In this document: positions 32,247 to 39,821 of the stretch, one piece after another
Numbering within the stretch: position 1 is the first letter of the stretch
Layout of the letters: each line of letters begins with the position of its first letter
Assembly: GCA_020854815.1 (NCBI GenBank)
Contig: JAHKLW010000044.1
Location: 1-57,250 of the forward strand
DNA length: 57,250 nucleotides
Direction of reading: 5' to 3'
From: Methanofastidiosum sp.
Lineage (GTDB): Archaea; Methanobacteriota_B; Thermococci; Methanofastidiosales; Methanofastidiosaceae
Program-made: the position numbers and the translations under genes
Notes under the pieces: generated by a model
The model's database searches: none
The model's input: the letters and a program-made list of their open reading frames with translations, nothing else
Told to the model about the DNA's origin: nothing

Positions 32247-33008
32247 ATGAGTTCAAAGTTTTTAGGATCTGTAAGGTTACATGCACCTTACCACCCTTCT
32301 ATAGTCATTAAACTTGACAAAATAGAGTTCAGGATAGATAGCTCCTGCGGGGCAAAAAACGAGAACAAAGTCTATCTTTTAACACATTTTCATTTTGATC
32401 ATGTTAGGTCATGTATGGCTGGCGGAGCAGACTTTCTAAGCCTTTCCGAAAATCCAATAAAAATCTATGCGCCTTATGATGGCAGAAAAGAGTATTGTGA
32501 AACTGAGAATGTCTTTGATATTCATTCTAAGATGATTAACTTTCATTCTAAAGGAAGAAGAAAACTTGTTCCGATACAGGAAAATGAAAATCTTCGATTT
32601 AATGGCACTACAGTTGTTCCTGTTCCATTTAAGCATACAGTACCTAACTTTGGATATTACATCAATAATCTAGAAACAAGCGTCCTTGTTACAGGGGACT
32701 GGGAAGGGTCAAATCATAAAAACAGACAAAAAATAATTTCTTTGGCTCCAAGGGTATTTATAACAGAATGCAGATATTTTTTCGACGAAGAAATAGAGAT
32801 TGCAGAGGAGAGAATGCATGTTCATGTTGAAGATCTTCTTGACCTAAAAGAAGAGCTTGAGAATACAATGATTATTTTGACCCACATATCCCATAGATAC
32901 CGCGAACTTGACGATATTATCAAATTAACAAAGGAAAAGGACTTAATATTTGCAAAGAATATATCGTTTAACAACGCCGGTTACCGTATCCGGGAACGAT
33001 TCAAATAA
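32247..33008 (+). CDS. Metallo-beta-lactamase-fold hydrolase
   Basis: A 253-residue MBL-fold protein. The metal-binding motif HFHFDH (LTHFHFDHVRSC) is near residue 48; the next histidine is in VPFKHT, the bridging aspartate in VLVTGDWEG and a late histidine in ILTHISHRY, so the metal site is complete. It lacks the beta-CASP insert and is closest in layout to tRNase Z or phosphodiesterase-like hydrolases. The substrate is unknown. A CHRYRE-like ending (ISHRYRE) is not diagnostic. Confidence 0.75.
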   Translation: MSSKFLGSVRLHAPYHPSIVIKLDKIEFRIDSSCGAKNENKVYLLTHFHFDHVRSCMAGGADFLSLSENPIKIYAPYDGRKEYCETENVFDIHSKMINFHSKGRRKLVPIQENENLRFNGTTVVPVPFKHTVPNFGYYINNLETSVLVTGDWEGSNHKNRQKIISLAPRVFITECRYFFDEEIEIAEERMHVHVEDLLDLKEELENTMIILTHISHRYRELDDIIKLTKEKDLIFAKNISFNNAGYRIRERFK

Positions 33009-33061
33009 AAGATATAATCTATAAACAATATAAATTTTTCTAGATATTTGATAACGGAAAA

Positions 33062-33070
33062 TTTTAAATA
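33062..33070 (+). promoter_or_regulatory. TATA box of the candidate ncRNA
   Basis: TTTTAAATA lies 29 bases before the base where the terminal stem of the structured RNA begins (33091-33092), the distance expected for an archaeal TSS. It sits 54 bases after the stop of the preceding gene. Confidence 0.6.
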
Positions 33071-33090
33071 AAGTTAATTGAATAATTAAT

Positions 33091-33387
33091 GTTGCACAGG
33101 TCGAAACTTCGCTGGTAACAAAGTCTTTCATTCCTTGCATCTGGGCCGCTTAGGCGGATTTGAGTTTCACGCTCCACCCGCATTCAAGGCTCTTGGACAA
33201 GGGTATTTCCGGGATGGCTAAGTCTTATCGGAAAGTATTTGAGCCACGCTCAAAATTACCCGGTCCTTGACATTGAAAAAAATGTCTCTATCGGACACCG
33301 AAAGGCAATAGCCGCTTCGAGAAGTCGAAGCATCCGGCTATGAAAGACCTACTCCTTCGAAGCGACAAACTGTGCAATTTTTTCTTT
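33091..33387 (+). ncRNA. Candidate structured non-coding RNA, class unknown
   Basis: A GC-rich island in an AT-rich intergenic region with its own TATA box. The ends pair: TTGCACAG (33092-33099) with CTGTGCAA (33370-33377), GTCG (33100-33103) with CGAC (33363-33366), CTTCG (33107-33111) with CGAAG (33358-33362), 17 pairs in all. Next, GTCTTTCAT (33123-33131) pairs with ATGAAAGAC (33340-33348). Inside are hairpins at 33146-33157, 33238-33254 (TTTGAGC-CAC-GCTCAAA), 33269-33286 and 33308-33341 (CTTCGA-GAAG-TCGAAG core). A further arm at 33184-33270 has GGGTA (33201-33205) paired with TACCC (33257-33261) and TTTCCG (33206-33211) with CGGAAA (33229-33234). I did not find RNase P (GGAAAGUCC-type) or SRP helix 8 signatures. 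There is no coding frame of note. Confidence 0.7.
33370..33387 (+). terminator. Putative T-run terminator of the ncRNA
   Basis: The closing strand of the terminal stem (CTGTGCAA) runs directly into TTTTTT, C, TTT (33378-33387), which is the type of signal that ends archaeal transcription. Confidence 0.5.
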
Positions 33388-33423
33388 ATAGAATTAAAAC
33401 TAAATAATAAGAACTAGCTTAGG

Positions 33424-33770
33424 TTGGCGTTGTTATATTTCCACTTGAAGCAAATATTTTGGGAAAAAGTTGCACTAATTACAAATGTGCTCAATTTCTT
33501 TGCAGCAATTATTATCGGATTATTGATAGGAGTGATAATGTCAATAAATATCTTAAAGAATATGGATTCATCTTTATTTTCATATTTCTTGGATGCTTCT
33601 CATCTCTAAAAATACCAATGCTAACAATTGAAACTGGGTACCTTGGTATTGAATTTACTCTAGCAAGAGCCGCCATCGCCGTCCCATTGTTCATTGGAAT
33701 CGGGCACTTAATGGATTATTACCTAAAAGGAAAAGACTTTCAGGTCACAGACCCAACTGAAGCAAATTAA
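33424..33770 (+). pseudogene. Frameshifted remnant of a permease-like membrane protein
   Basis: Two hydrophobic reading frames join across a one-base shift near 33535-33560. The first (from 33424) gives VALITNVLNFFAAIIIGLLIG, the second gives YLKEYGFIFIFIFLGCFSSL and then LGIEFTLARAAIAVPLFIGIGHLMD, ending at 33770. Together they look like the C-terminal part of a predicted permease (DUF318/ArsP-like, with LGxxFxxARxxxxxPxxxxxG), missing its N-terminal half. It begins about 37 bases after the ncRNA. A sequencing error is an alternative to decay. Confidence 0.5.
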
Positions 33771-33807
33771 GACGTATGTTTTTAAAGGATTAGAAAAATA
33801 AATTATT

Positions 33808-34866
33808 ATGAAGCAAATTTTATGTTTTTTTGTTTTTGCTGTAATTATCTTTTCAAGCCAATCTTTTCTTTACTCTGAGGATAATATTTTGTATGTATTA
33901 GATGACGGCTATATCATCAAAGACGTTTCATTTGATACAAACATAGATAATTTTTATCTAGCAGGAGGAATAAAAGGCACTAATGATTCATTTATAATTA
34001 AGTCAAAAGATGGCCAATTATTAAGAGAACATATAATTGAAAACTTCAGGATTATAAAAATTATAACTGATAAATTTTCTAACACTTATATATTAGGGTC
34101 GTCAGGAGACGGAAATAAAATACTTATAAAACTTACTTCAAGCCTCAGCAAAAGATGGGAGGTACAAATAAGATTTTCCGATATGGATGTTTTATCTTCT
34201 TTTACGGTAAATGATAATCAGGAGATTACAGTTGTAGGCTATTCGAGCTACAAAAGAGAATCTGATTCTTTTGTTATAAATATAGATCGTAATGGAAAAG
34301 TCATTACAGAAAAAGTACTGGACATCGGACCATTTGAAAGGCCCTATCAGATTCTCGAGGACAAAGAAGGCAACTTTTATATTACCGGAGAATCTAAAGA
34401 TAAGAATTTTGACCTGTTTGTTTGCAAAGTAACCAAAGATTTTGAACTACTTTGGATTGACTATTTTGACAATCAAAATTGGGAAGATGGAGGTCTTGCT
34501 CTTGAGTTTATTGATGACGAGATTATTGCTTGTGGTTATTCTGGGAAGGAAGGCTGGTATGTTTTTGACACGGTTTTCATTAGATATTCCAAAGAAGGTA
34601 ATGTAAGCATATTCGACAGAAAGAATTATTCTGGTGGAAGTGATTGGATTAAGCACTTCCAAAGAAAAGATGAACACTACTATGTCATATTATGGGATAT
34701 CCTCACAGGGAAAGAATATACTCTAAAACTGGACAACAACTTTAATATTTTAAGAAAAAATGAAATCCAGAAAGAAGAAACGCCAATCAAAATAATCAAC
34801 ATAGGGGATAAAACCTATTTTGTATCTACAAAAGGGAATACAATATATATCAGAGATTTAGAATGA
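33808..34866 (+). CDS. Exported beta-propeller-like protein
   Basis: A 352-residue protein with a signal peptide (about residues 1-22, MKQILCFFVFAVIIFSSQS) and a repeated beta-rich body. Repeating units with D-G-x and ITxxGYS or ITGES patterns (for example NFYLAGGI, TYILGSS, ITVVGYS, NFYITGES, IIACGYS) at about 45-residue spacing suggest a propeller of WD40 or SBBP type. There is no catalytic motif. It should lie outside the cell; the ligand is unknown. Confidence 0.65.
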   Translation: MKQILCFFVFAVIIFSSQSFLYSEDNILYVLDDGYIIKDVSFDTNIDNFYLAGGIKGTNDSFIIKSKDGQLLREHIIENFRIIKIITDKFSNTYILGSSGDGNKILIKLTSSLSKRWEVQIRFSDMDVLSSFTVNDNQEITVVGYSSYKRESDSFVINIDRNGKVITEKVLDIGPFERPYQILEDKEGNFYITGESKDKNFDLFVCKVTKDFELLWIDYFDNQNWEDGGLALEFIDDEIIACGYSGKEGWYVFDTVFIRYSKEGNVSIFDRKNYSGGSDWIKHFQRKDEHYYVILWDILTGKEYTLKLDNNFNILRKNEIQKEETPIKIINIGDKTYFVSTKGNTIYIRDLE

Positions 34867-34867
34867 G

Positions 34868-35272
34868 CTATTGGATTTTATCCATATATTCTTCATTTGC
34901 AATGTGGTAAACCGTTCTAAGAGGGATCTTCAAACTTTTTGATATCTCTTTTACCGGAACCCCTAGTTCATACATCTTTTTTAATTTGCCGACTGTTTCA
35001 TCGTCATATTTGTTTGGTCTTCCGGCACCTTCTCCAAAAGGAACGAGAAGTACTCCGACACGCTCCAATGCTTTTTTGACACGAATTGAGGTCAGAGAAT
35101 AGAGACTTTTTGGGCACAGGATATATTTTACGTTTGGCGCATGTTCTAAGACTTCAACCATTATATCAACTGATGGCCTCATATTAATATAGATTTTTTC
35201 ATCATTATTAGAAAGATCAGCTCTTAACTTTTTTATAAGGTCTCTTTTATCCTTTGCAATTATCTTTTTCAA
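34868..35272 (-). CDS. DUF1699-like protein with C-terminal helix-turn-helix
   Basis: A 134-residue protein. The N-terminal part (IYINMRPSVDIM... NVKYILCPKSLYSLT) resembles DUF1699, a small family of methanogens. The C-terminal 45 residues form a recombinase-like HTH (GRPNKYDDETVGKLKKMYELG, then VKEISKSLKIPLRTVYHI), so the whole is likely a DNA-binding regulator. It overlaps the upstream gene by four bases, so the two are co-translated. Confidence 0.65.
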   Translation of the reverse strand: MKKIIAKDKRDLIKKLRADLSNNDEKIYINMRPSVDIMVEVLEHAPNVKYILCPKSLYSLTSIRVKKALERVGVLLVPFGEGAGRPNKYDDETVGKLKKMYELGVPVKEISKSLKIPLRTVYHIANEEYMDKIQ

Positions 35273-36426
35273 TCTTGAGCCCCCTTGAGTTCTTGTAAAA
35301 ATTTCTTTGTTATATCCTTTTTTTCCCCACTTTTAACTACTCTTTCAAGAAGATATTTACGTTCTTTTGGTATTACTCCATAATTTTCAGCCCGTATCAA
35401 GGCAGATTCAAATTCATTATTATCTAAAGAGAAAAATAATAATGCTTTGTCATAATCTTCGGATATTAAATAATATGAAATTGCAGCAACTAGGCTGTTT
35501 TTTTCTTTTAGATTCATGTCTTTGAGTGTGTTCATCATTTCTTCTTTCAATAATACAGTCTTATAGAACCTTCCTAACAAAGCTTCGTTTGGTTCTGGAT
35601 CAATTGTTGGAAAAGGCCCGCCGTATATCTTTCTCTCCATATATGTCTTTTTCAGATAGAAGAGTGCTATATCCTCGCATATTGCATCAATTCCAAATGG
35701 TGCATAGGCTATAGAAAGGACTTTTCTTATGTGTTTATCATATATTGGGGGCCTACCCAGATCAATCGCCTCATCATAAAAATCACGTTTATATGGAAAA
35801 TTCTCTTTTTTGAAAGGTGAATAATCTTTTGGACCCCCCATCATCCCATATTCTTGAGGAATTCTCTTTTTAGAAGATGGCTTGCTCTTTGATTTATCCC
35901 CTAACATATCCATTATCTTCCGGTAGTTTTCTCTCTCCGTCTTATCTAATGAGAAAAGAGTCTTCATATATTCTCCAGAAAAAGAAAGATATTTCATTAT
36001 TCCCAATCTATACACTCCATCAGGGCTAAAAATAAATTTCCCTTCGCCACCTTCCTCTGTGAACTTTATGGCTTCGTGACCAGCATATATCACGCCATCT
36101 TTTTCAAATCCCATTGCATCTATTAACTGACCTATAGCAACTCTGTGTGCCGCAATGGCATGCTGGATATTGTCAAAACATATCTTCTTTTCCATTGCTC
36201 TTTTTCTAAAATAAGGATCTTGCGCATCCTTGATACCTTTAATAACAAAATAGGGATTTTGGTATCCCAAGAACTCTATCTTTCTCCTAATCGAGATTAA
36301 TTCTTCATAATCTTTTTTTAGTTTTAGGTATGTGACAAGAAAGTAGTCACTATCATTTAACTTATCAGGGTTTACACTATACTTTAACGTATCAAGATAA
36401 CTAGAAATCCTTGATATTAGACTCAT
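35269..36426 (-). CDS. Unknown 385-residue protein coupled to the DUF1699/HTH gene
   Basis: Not recognised. The protein is soluble and mostly helical, with no membrane segment, metal motif or nucleotide-binding loop. A basic, proline-rich linker (about residues 180-220, KSKSKPSSKKRIPQEYG) separates two halves; the second half has helices rich in charged residues and ends at KFLQELKGAQD. It overlaps the downstream DUF1699/HTH gene by four bases, so the regulator may act on or with it. Confidence 0.6.
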   Translation of the reverse strand: MSLISRISSYLDTLKYSVNPDKLNDSDYFLVTYLKLKKDYEELISIRRKIEFLGYQNPYFVIKGIKDAQDPYFRKRAMEKKICFDNIQHAIAAHRVAIGQLIDAMGFEKDGVIYAGHEAIKFTEEGGEGKFIFSPDGVYRLGIMKYLSFSGEYMKTLFSLDKTERENYRKIMDMLGDKSKSKPSSKKRIPQEYGMMGGPKDYSPFKKENFPYKRDFYDEAIDLGRPPIYDKHIRKVLSIAYAPFGIDAICEDIALFYLKKTYMERKIYGGPFPTIDPEPNEALLGRFYKTVLLKEEMMNTLKDMNLKEKNSLVAAISYYLISEDYDKALLFFSLDNNEFESALIRAENYGVIPKERKYLLERVVKSGEKKDITKKFLQELKGAQD

Positions 36427-36520
36427 TTGTTTCGCCGGGATTTAATTTAATTGCAATAATCTTATAAGTCTATCCTTGAAAAAATATTGCAAAATAAAAA
36501 CTAAAATAAAATAATAAAAA

Positions 36521-37369
36521 TTAATACTGTTTATATATCTTGTAATCAAGTCTAAGGCTATCGGGCGAATCGATGTTTCTGAATACGATATAGTACAGTC
36601 CTTTTTCGGGTACAGTCCATTTTAGTTGCTCATGGCTTCTCTCTCTTTCATTTGTTGAGTTAAGGTATATTTTTCCAGAATAGTCTTCAGGAGATAATCT
36701 GAAACTCTTGTATCCGCTACTGTCAAGTACATACATCCTAATAAATAAATTACGATAGTCATTCTGTCTGACACTGTAATAAATATTGACTACGTCTCCT
36801 TTTTGCAAGTTAGTTGCATAAGCTCTCCACCCGCCTTTACTGTAGCTTACATTATTTCCTTGTGCTATAATATACTCATATTTGTCTAGTTTTTCTCCAG
36901 AATTGAGAATTGCAGAATACAAGTACTGTATTTGAAAATTGTTTATATTATGAATCATGAAATAATATACGCCATCTTCAGGAAAAGTATATTCGAATTC
37001 TGACTTTGTACCGGAGTAAAATCTCAAGTATTGATTATTCTTTTTCATGTTACTAAGAGCGTATACTGAAAGATAGTTGTGTTGTGTGCTATTCAATATG
37101 TATACATCTAAAGTTTCATTGTCCAGAGATTCATAAGAAAATTTCACTTTGCTGCCTTTCGAAACTGGTATTAGATAAGTTCTATAGTAATTACCATTCA
37201 AAGAATTTTTTTCATTGAAAAGAACCTCTACTGTGTCTGAAGTTTCTGGTTCTGTTGTCGCTTCAGTTTGCTGGGTTCCTGTTGATTGTTGATTTGAGCC
37301 AGGTGTTGCACACATGGCTGCTATTGCTACCAATGCTATCAATCCAAAAGTAATGAATATTTTTTTCAT
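36521..37369 (-). CDS. Exported lipoprotein with two beta-sandwich-like domains
   Basis: A 282-residue protein starting with a lipoprotein signal (LIALVAIAAMC: lipobox with C20), then a serine/threonine/glutamine-rich linker to about residue 48. Two similar domains follow (about 50-155 and 160-282), each with a KGxxVxxxYxx start and ending in a FPEDGVYYFMIHN or VPEKGLYYIVFRN strand. This looks like the PPC/emp24-like sandwich used in bacterial and archaeal surface proteins. ATG 37369 lies about 27 bases after a TTAAATATTTAAAC box. Confidence 0.65.
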   Translation of the reverse strand: MKKIFITFGLIALVAIAAMCATPGSNQQSTGTQQTEATTEPETSDTVEVLFNEKNSLNGNYYRTYLIPVSKGSKVKFSYESLDNETLDVYILNSTQHNYLSVYALSNMKKNNQYLRFYSGTKSEFEYTFPEDGVYYFMIHNINNFQIQYLYSAILNSGEKLDKYEYIIAQGNNVSYSKGGWRAYATNLQKGDVVNIYYSVRQNDYRNLFIRMYVLDSSGYKSFRLSPEDYSGKIYLNSTNERERSHEQLKWTVPEKGLYYIVFRNIDSPDSLRLDYKIYKQY

Positions 37370-37410
37370 CGCCGCTACTAAAAATTTGAAGTTTAAATAT
37401 TTAATCTTTA

Positions 37411-38133
37411 TCAGTAACTATAGAGTCTTTGGAAGGGTCTGGAGTTTAATGGACTTAGTTTTACAAATTCATCTAGGGCATATATCTCTTTAGAGTTCAT
37501 GTCTGAAGAATATTCGGATAAAACATTTGTTAAGAAATTAACATCCCATTCATCGAGAGGAGATACTGCAACACCCTTCCCAAGATTATATTCATCAACA
37601 TTTCCCCTAATATATATTGCCCCTCCATGCATCCCTACTCCAATATAATTGCTTTCAAGTTTAGTTTTATTTTTACATAAAACAACTATGATACCTGAAG
37701 CCATATACTCTCCAAGAAAATCACCTGCGTTCTCTCCTATTACTATTACGGGAATCTTTTTTCCAAATGCTTTCATGTGAATACCACATCTGTAACCGAC
37801 TTTTCCCTTGACGAATATCTTTCCGCCCCTCATAGCATAACCTAAAATATCTCCCGCATCTCCATGCACAACTATCTTGCCATTGTTCATTGTATTGCCA
37901 ACACAGTCTTGTATATTGGCATTGACAAATATATTTGGGCCGTCCATCATTCCCCCAAGATCGTTTCCCGGCACGCCGTTTATTATTGCTCTTATGTCAT
38001 TCTTTATTCCTGCAAATAGGTATCCTTGACCGTTGATATTGTTCAATGAGATCTCTTTTTCACCATTTTCTATTGCCTTACGTATCGATTTATTTATTTC
38101 AGAATAATTGAGTCCTTTGCAATTGAGAATCAT
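37411..38133 (-). CDS. Archaeal glutamate synthase, GXGXG structural subunit (GltB C-terminal domain)
   Basis: A 240-residue right-handed beta-helix protein with the GXGXG repeats (for example GNDLGGMMDG, GDILGYAMRGG, GYRCGIHM, GDFLGEYMASG). In archaea glutamate synthase is split: this is the C-terminal structural part of the large subunit, found with separate GATase and FMN subunits. It overlaps the FAD oxidoreductase gene by four bases. Confidence 0.87.
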   Translation of the reverse strand: MILNCKGLNYSEINKSIRKAIENGEKEISLNNINGQGYLFAGIKNDIRAIINGVPGNDLGGMMDGPNIFVNANIQDCVGNTMNNGKIVVHGDAGDILGYAMRGGKIFVKGKVGYRCGIHMKAFGKKIPVIVIGENAGDFLGEYMASGIIVVLCKNKTKLESNYIGVGMHGGAIYIRGNVDEYNLGKGVAVSPLDEWDVNFLTNVLSEYSSDMNSKEIYALDEFVKLSPLNSRPFQRLYSY

Positions 38134-39386
38134 TTAATTCCCTCGGTATATAATTTAACTATGCCTTCTCTCATCTTGCGAGGAATGGCATAAAAATTAA
38201 TTTTATTGTTTAATAACTCATCCTTTATAGAAGATATATCCAGGTTGTTTCGGATAAGATTGTTTAGAATGCCCGCACGGTCAATATCTCCTAGGAGTGC
38301 AGCACCAATTAATTTTCCATCCCTAATTACGAGTTTTCTATAAATTTTCTTTTCGGAATTGAATAAATATAGCACTTCATCTTTTTCAGAAGGTCTTAGT
38401 AATCCCATAGTAATCATCTGGACATCAAAGATTTGGAGAGAATTCATAGGATAAATTGTATCCATCTTAATATCGCCACCGGACATGTTAATGCCTGCAC
38501 AATAACCGCCACTGTAAGCATTTGGAAGTATTGGAATATTGCAATAGCTATTCTCAAAATGATTGTACACTTCAGTTACGTCACCCGCAGCATAAACATC
38601 TTCAATGTTGGTTTTCATATTCTCATCGACTTTTATGCCGTGATTAATTGAAAGTTCTGTTTTCTCAAATGGAAATATTTCAGGTTTTACACCTTTACAA
38701 GACACTATTGCATCACAGACAATTATATCCTTTTCAAGTTTAAGTTCTATTTTTGAACCTTCTTTCTTAGCCTCAATTACTTTTGTCGAAAGCAATAATT
38801 TGACTCCTTTTTCAATAATCTCATTGTTAAGGATTTCAGAAATCTTTTGGTCTCCTATTGAGCTTAAGACACCTTCAGAACTTACTATAAGAATCACTTC
38901 TTTTCCCATCTTATGTAGGTACTCGGATAATTTGACGCCAATTAAACCACCCCCAAGAATAGCAATCTTGTCTTTATTCACAAGGGATTCTTTGAGTTTT
39001 AGAGCTTCCTCAATATTTGTAAATGAATAGATTTCACCTTCAAAGCCTTTTATCTGCGGCACATTGGCTTTGGCTCCAGTTGCAATAAATAATTTATCGT
39101 ATTTTATTTTGTCGTCTTCCAATAATAAAATTTTTTTATTGAAGTCAACTGATTTTAGGCATTTATTTAGCATTGTTGTGACTTTATGAAATCTATAGAA
39201 CTCTTCATCTCTATAATATATACTCTCTAAACTATCTTGATTTAGCATTTTATATAGTTGAGGTTTTGAGTAAGATAAGCAATTTTCCTTTGAGATTAAT
39301 ATAATTTCATTTTCCTTGTCATTTACCCTTATACCTTCAATGGCTCCAATTGCTGCCGCCCCATTTCCAATAATAACATATCGCAT
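38130..39386 (-). CDS. FAD-dependent oxidoreductase of the split glutamate synthase
   Basis: A 418-residue pyridine-nucleotide-disulfide-type oxidoreductase. The FAD loop is VIIGNGAAAIGAIEGI at the N-terminus, the NAD(P) loop ILGGGLIGVKLSEYL near residue 150, and VYAAGDVTE near 275 binds FAD. It lacks the CxxxxC disulfide motif. It probably passes electrons from NAD(P)H to the adjacent ferredoxin for GOGAT; a pure ferredoxin-driven enzyme is the alternative. Confidence 0.83.
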   Translation of the reverse strand: MRYVIIGNGAAAIGAIEGIRVNDKENEIILISKENCLSYSKPQLYKMLNQDSLESIYYRDEEFYRFHKVTTMLNKCLKSVDFNKKILLLEDDKIKYDKLFIATGAKANVPQIKGFEGEIYSFTNIEEALKLKESLVNKDKIAILGGGLIGVKLSEYLHKMGKEVILIVSSEGVLSSIGDQKISEILNNEIIEKGVKLLLSTKVIEAKKEGSKIELKLEKDIIVCDAIVSCKGVKPEIFPFEKTELSINHGIKVDENMKTNIEDVYAAGDVTEVYNHFENSYCNIPILPNAYSGGYCAGINMSGGDIKMDTIYPMNSLQIFDVQMITMGLLRPSEKDEVLYLFNSEKKIYRKLVIRDGKLIGAALLGDIDRAGILNNLIRNNLDISSIKDELLNNKINFYAIPRKMREGIVKLYTEGIK

Positions 39387-39821
39387 CTAATCTGCCTCGT
39401 ATATCAGTGCTTTATTTGGGCAATTAAGAACGCATATAGGTATTTTCTCTTCGTGGCAATGGTCACACTTGAAAGCTTTTTTATCGCCACGTTTTATAGC
39501 CCCGAATGGACATACCATGACACACATCCAGCAACCGACGCATCTTTCTGTGTCTAGTATAACAGTCGCATCTTCAATTTTTATTGCCCCCATCGAACAT
39601 GCTTTAATGCATAAAGGATCCTTACAGTTCATACATACAATAGATCCGCAAATATGCTCCTTTTCCTCAAAAGACATTCGAGAAGGTTCTTTGTTCTTCT
39701 CAAAATTATATGCCAGAATAATATCCCCGGATTTAGAATGTTTAACATTACAGTGAACTTCACATAGTCTACATCCGATGCAGAAATCCTCATCACAAAT
39801 TATTCTTCTTTTCATTTTCAC
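39387..39821 (-). CDS. HycB-like 4Fe-4S ferredoxin of the glutamate synthase operon
   Basis: A 144-residue ferredoxin with four cysteine motifs: CIGCRLCEVHC near residue 13, CMNCKDPLCIKAC near 62, CVGCWMCVMVCP near 92 and CDHCHEEKIPICVLNCP near 117. The HycB/DMSOR-type four-cluster layout suggests an electron carrier between the FAD subunit and the FMN subunit. It overlaps the FMN-subunit gene by four bases. Confidence 0.85.
   Translation of the reverse strand: MKMKRRIICDEDFCIGCRLCEVHCNVKHSKSGDIILAYNFEKNKEPSRMSFEEKEHICGSIVCMNCKDPLCIKACSMGAIKIEDATVILDTERCVGCWMCVMVCPFGAIKRGDKKAFKCDHCHEEKIPICVLNCPNKALIYEAD

Noticed and set aside
33091-33387. RNase P RNA or SRP RNA as the identity of the ncRNA
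   Set aside because: The RNase P CR-I/CR-V core (GGAAAGUCC-like and ACAGAAA-like) and the SRP helix 8 signature are not seen. The short 3' segment between the second helix and the terminal stem also leaves no room for the P4 strand. A divergent form cannot be ruled out without a covariance search.
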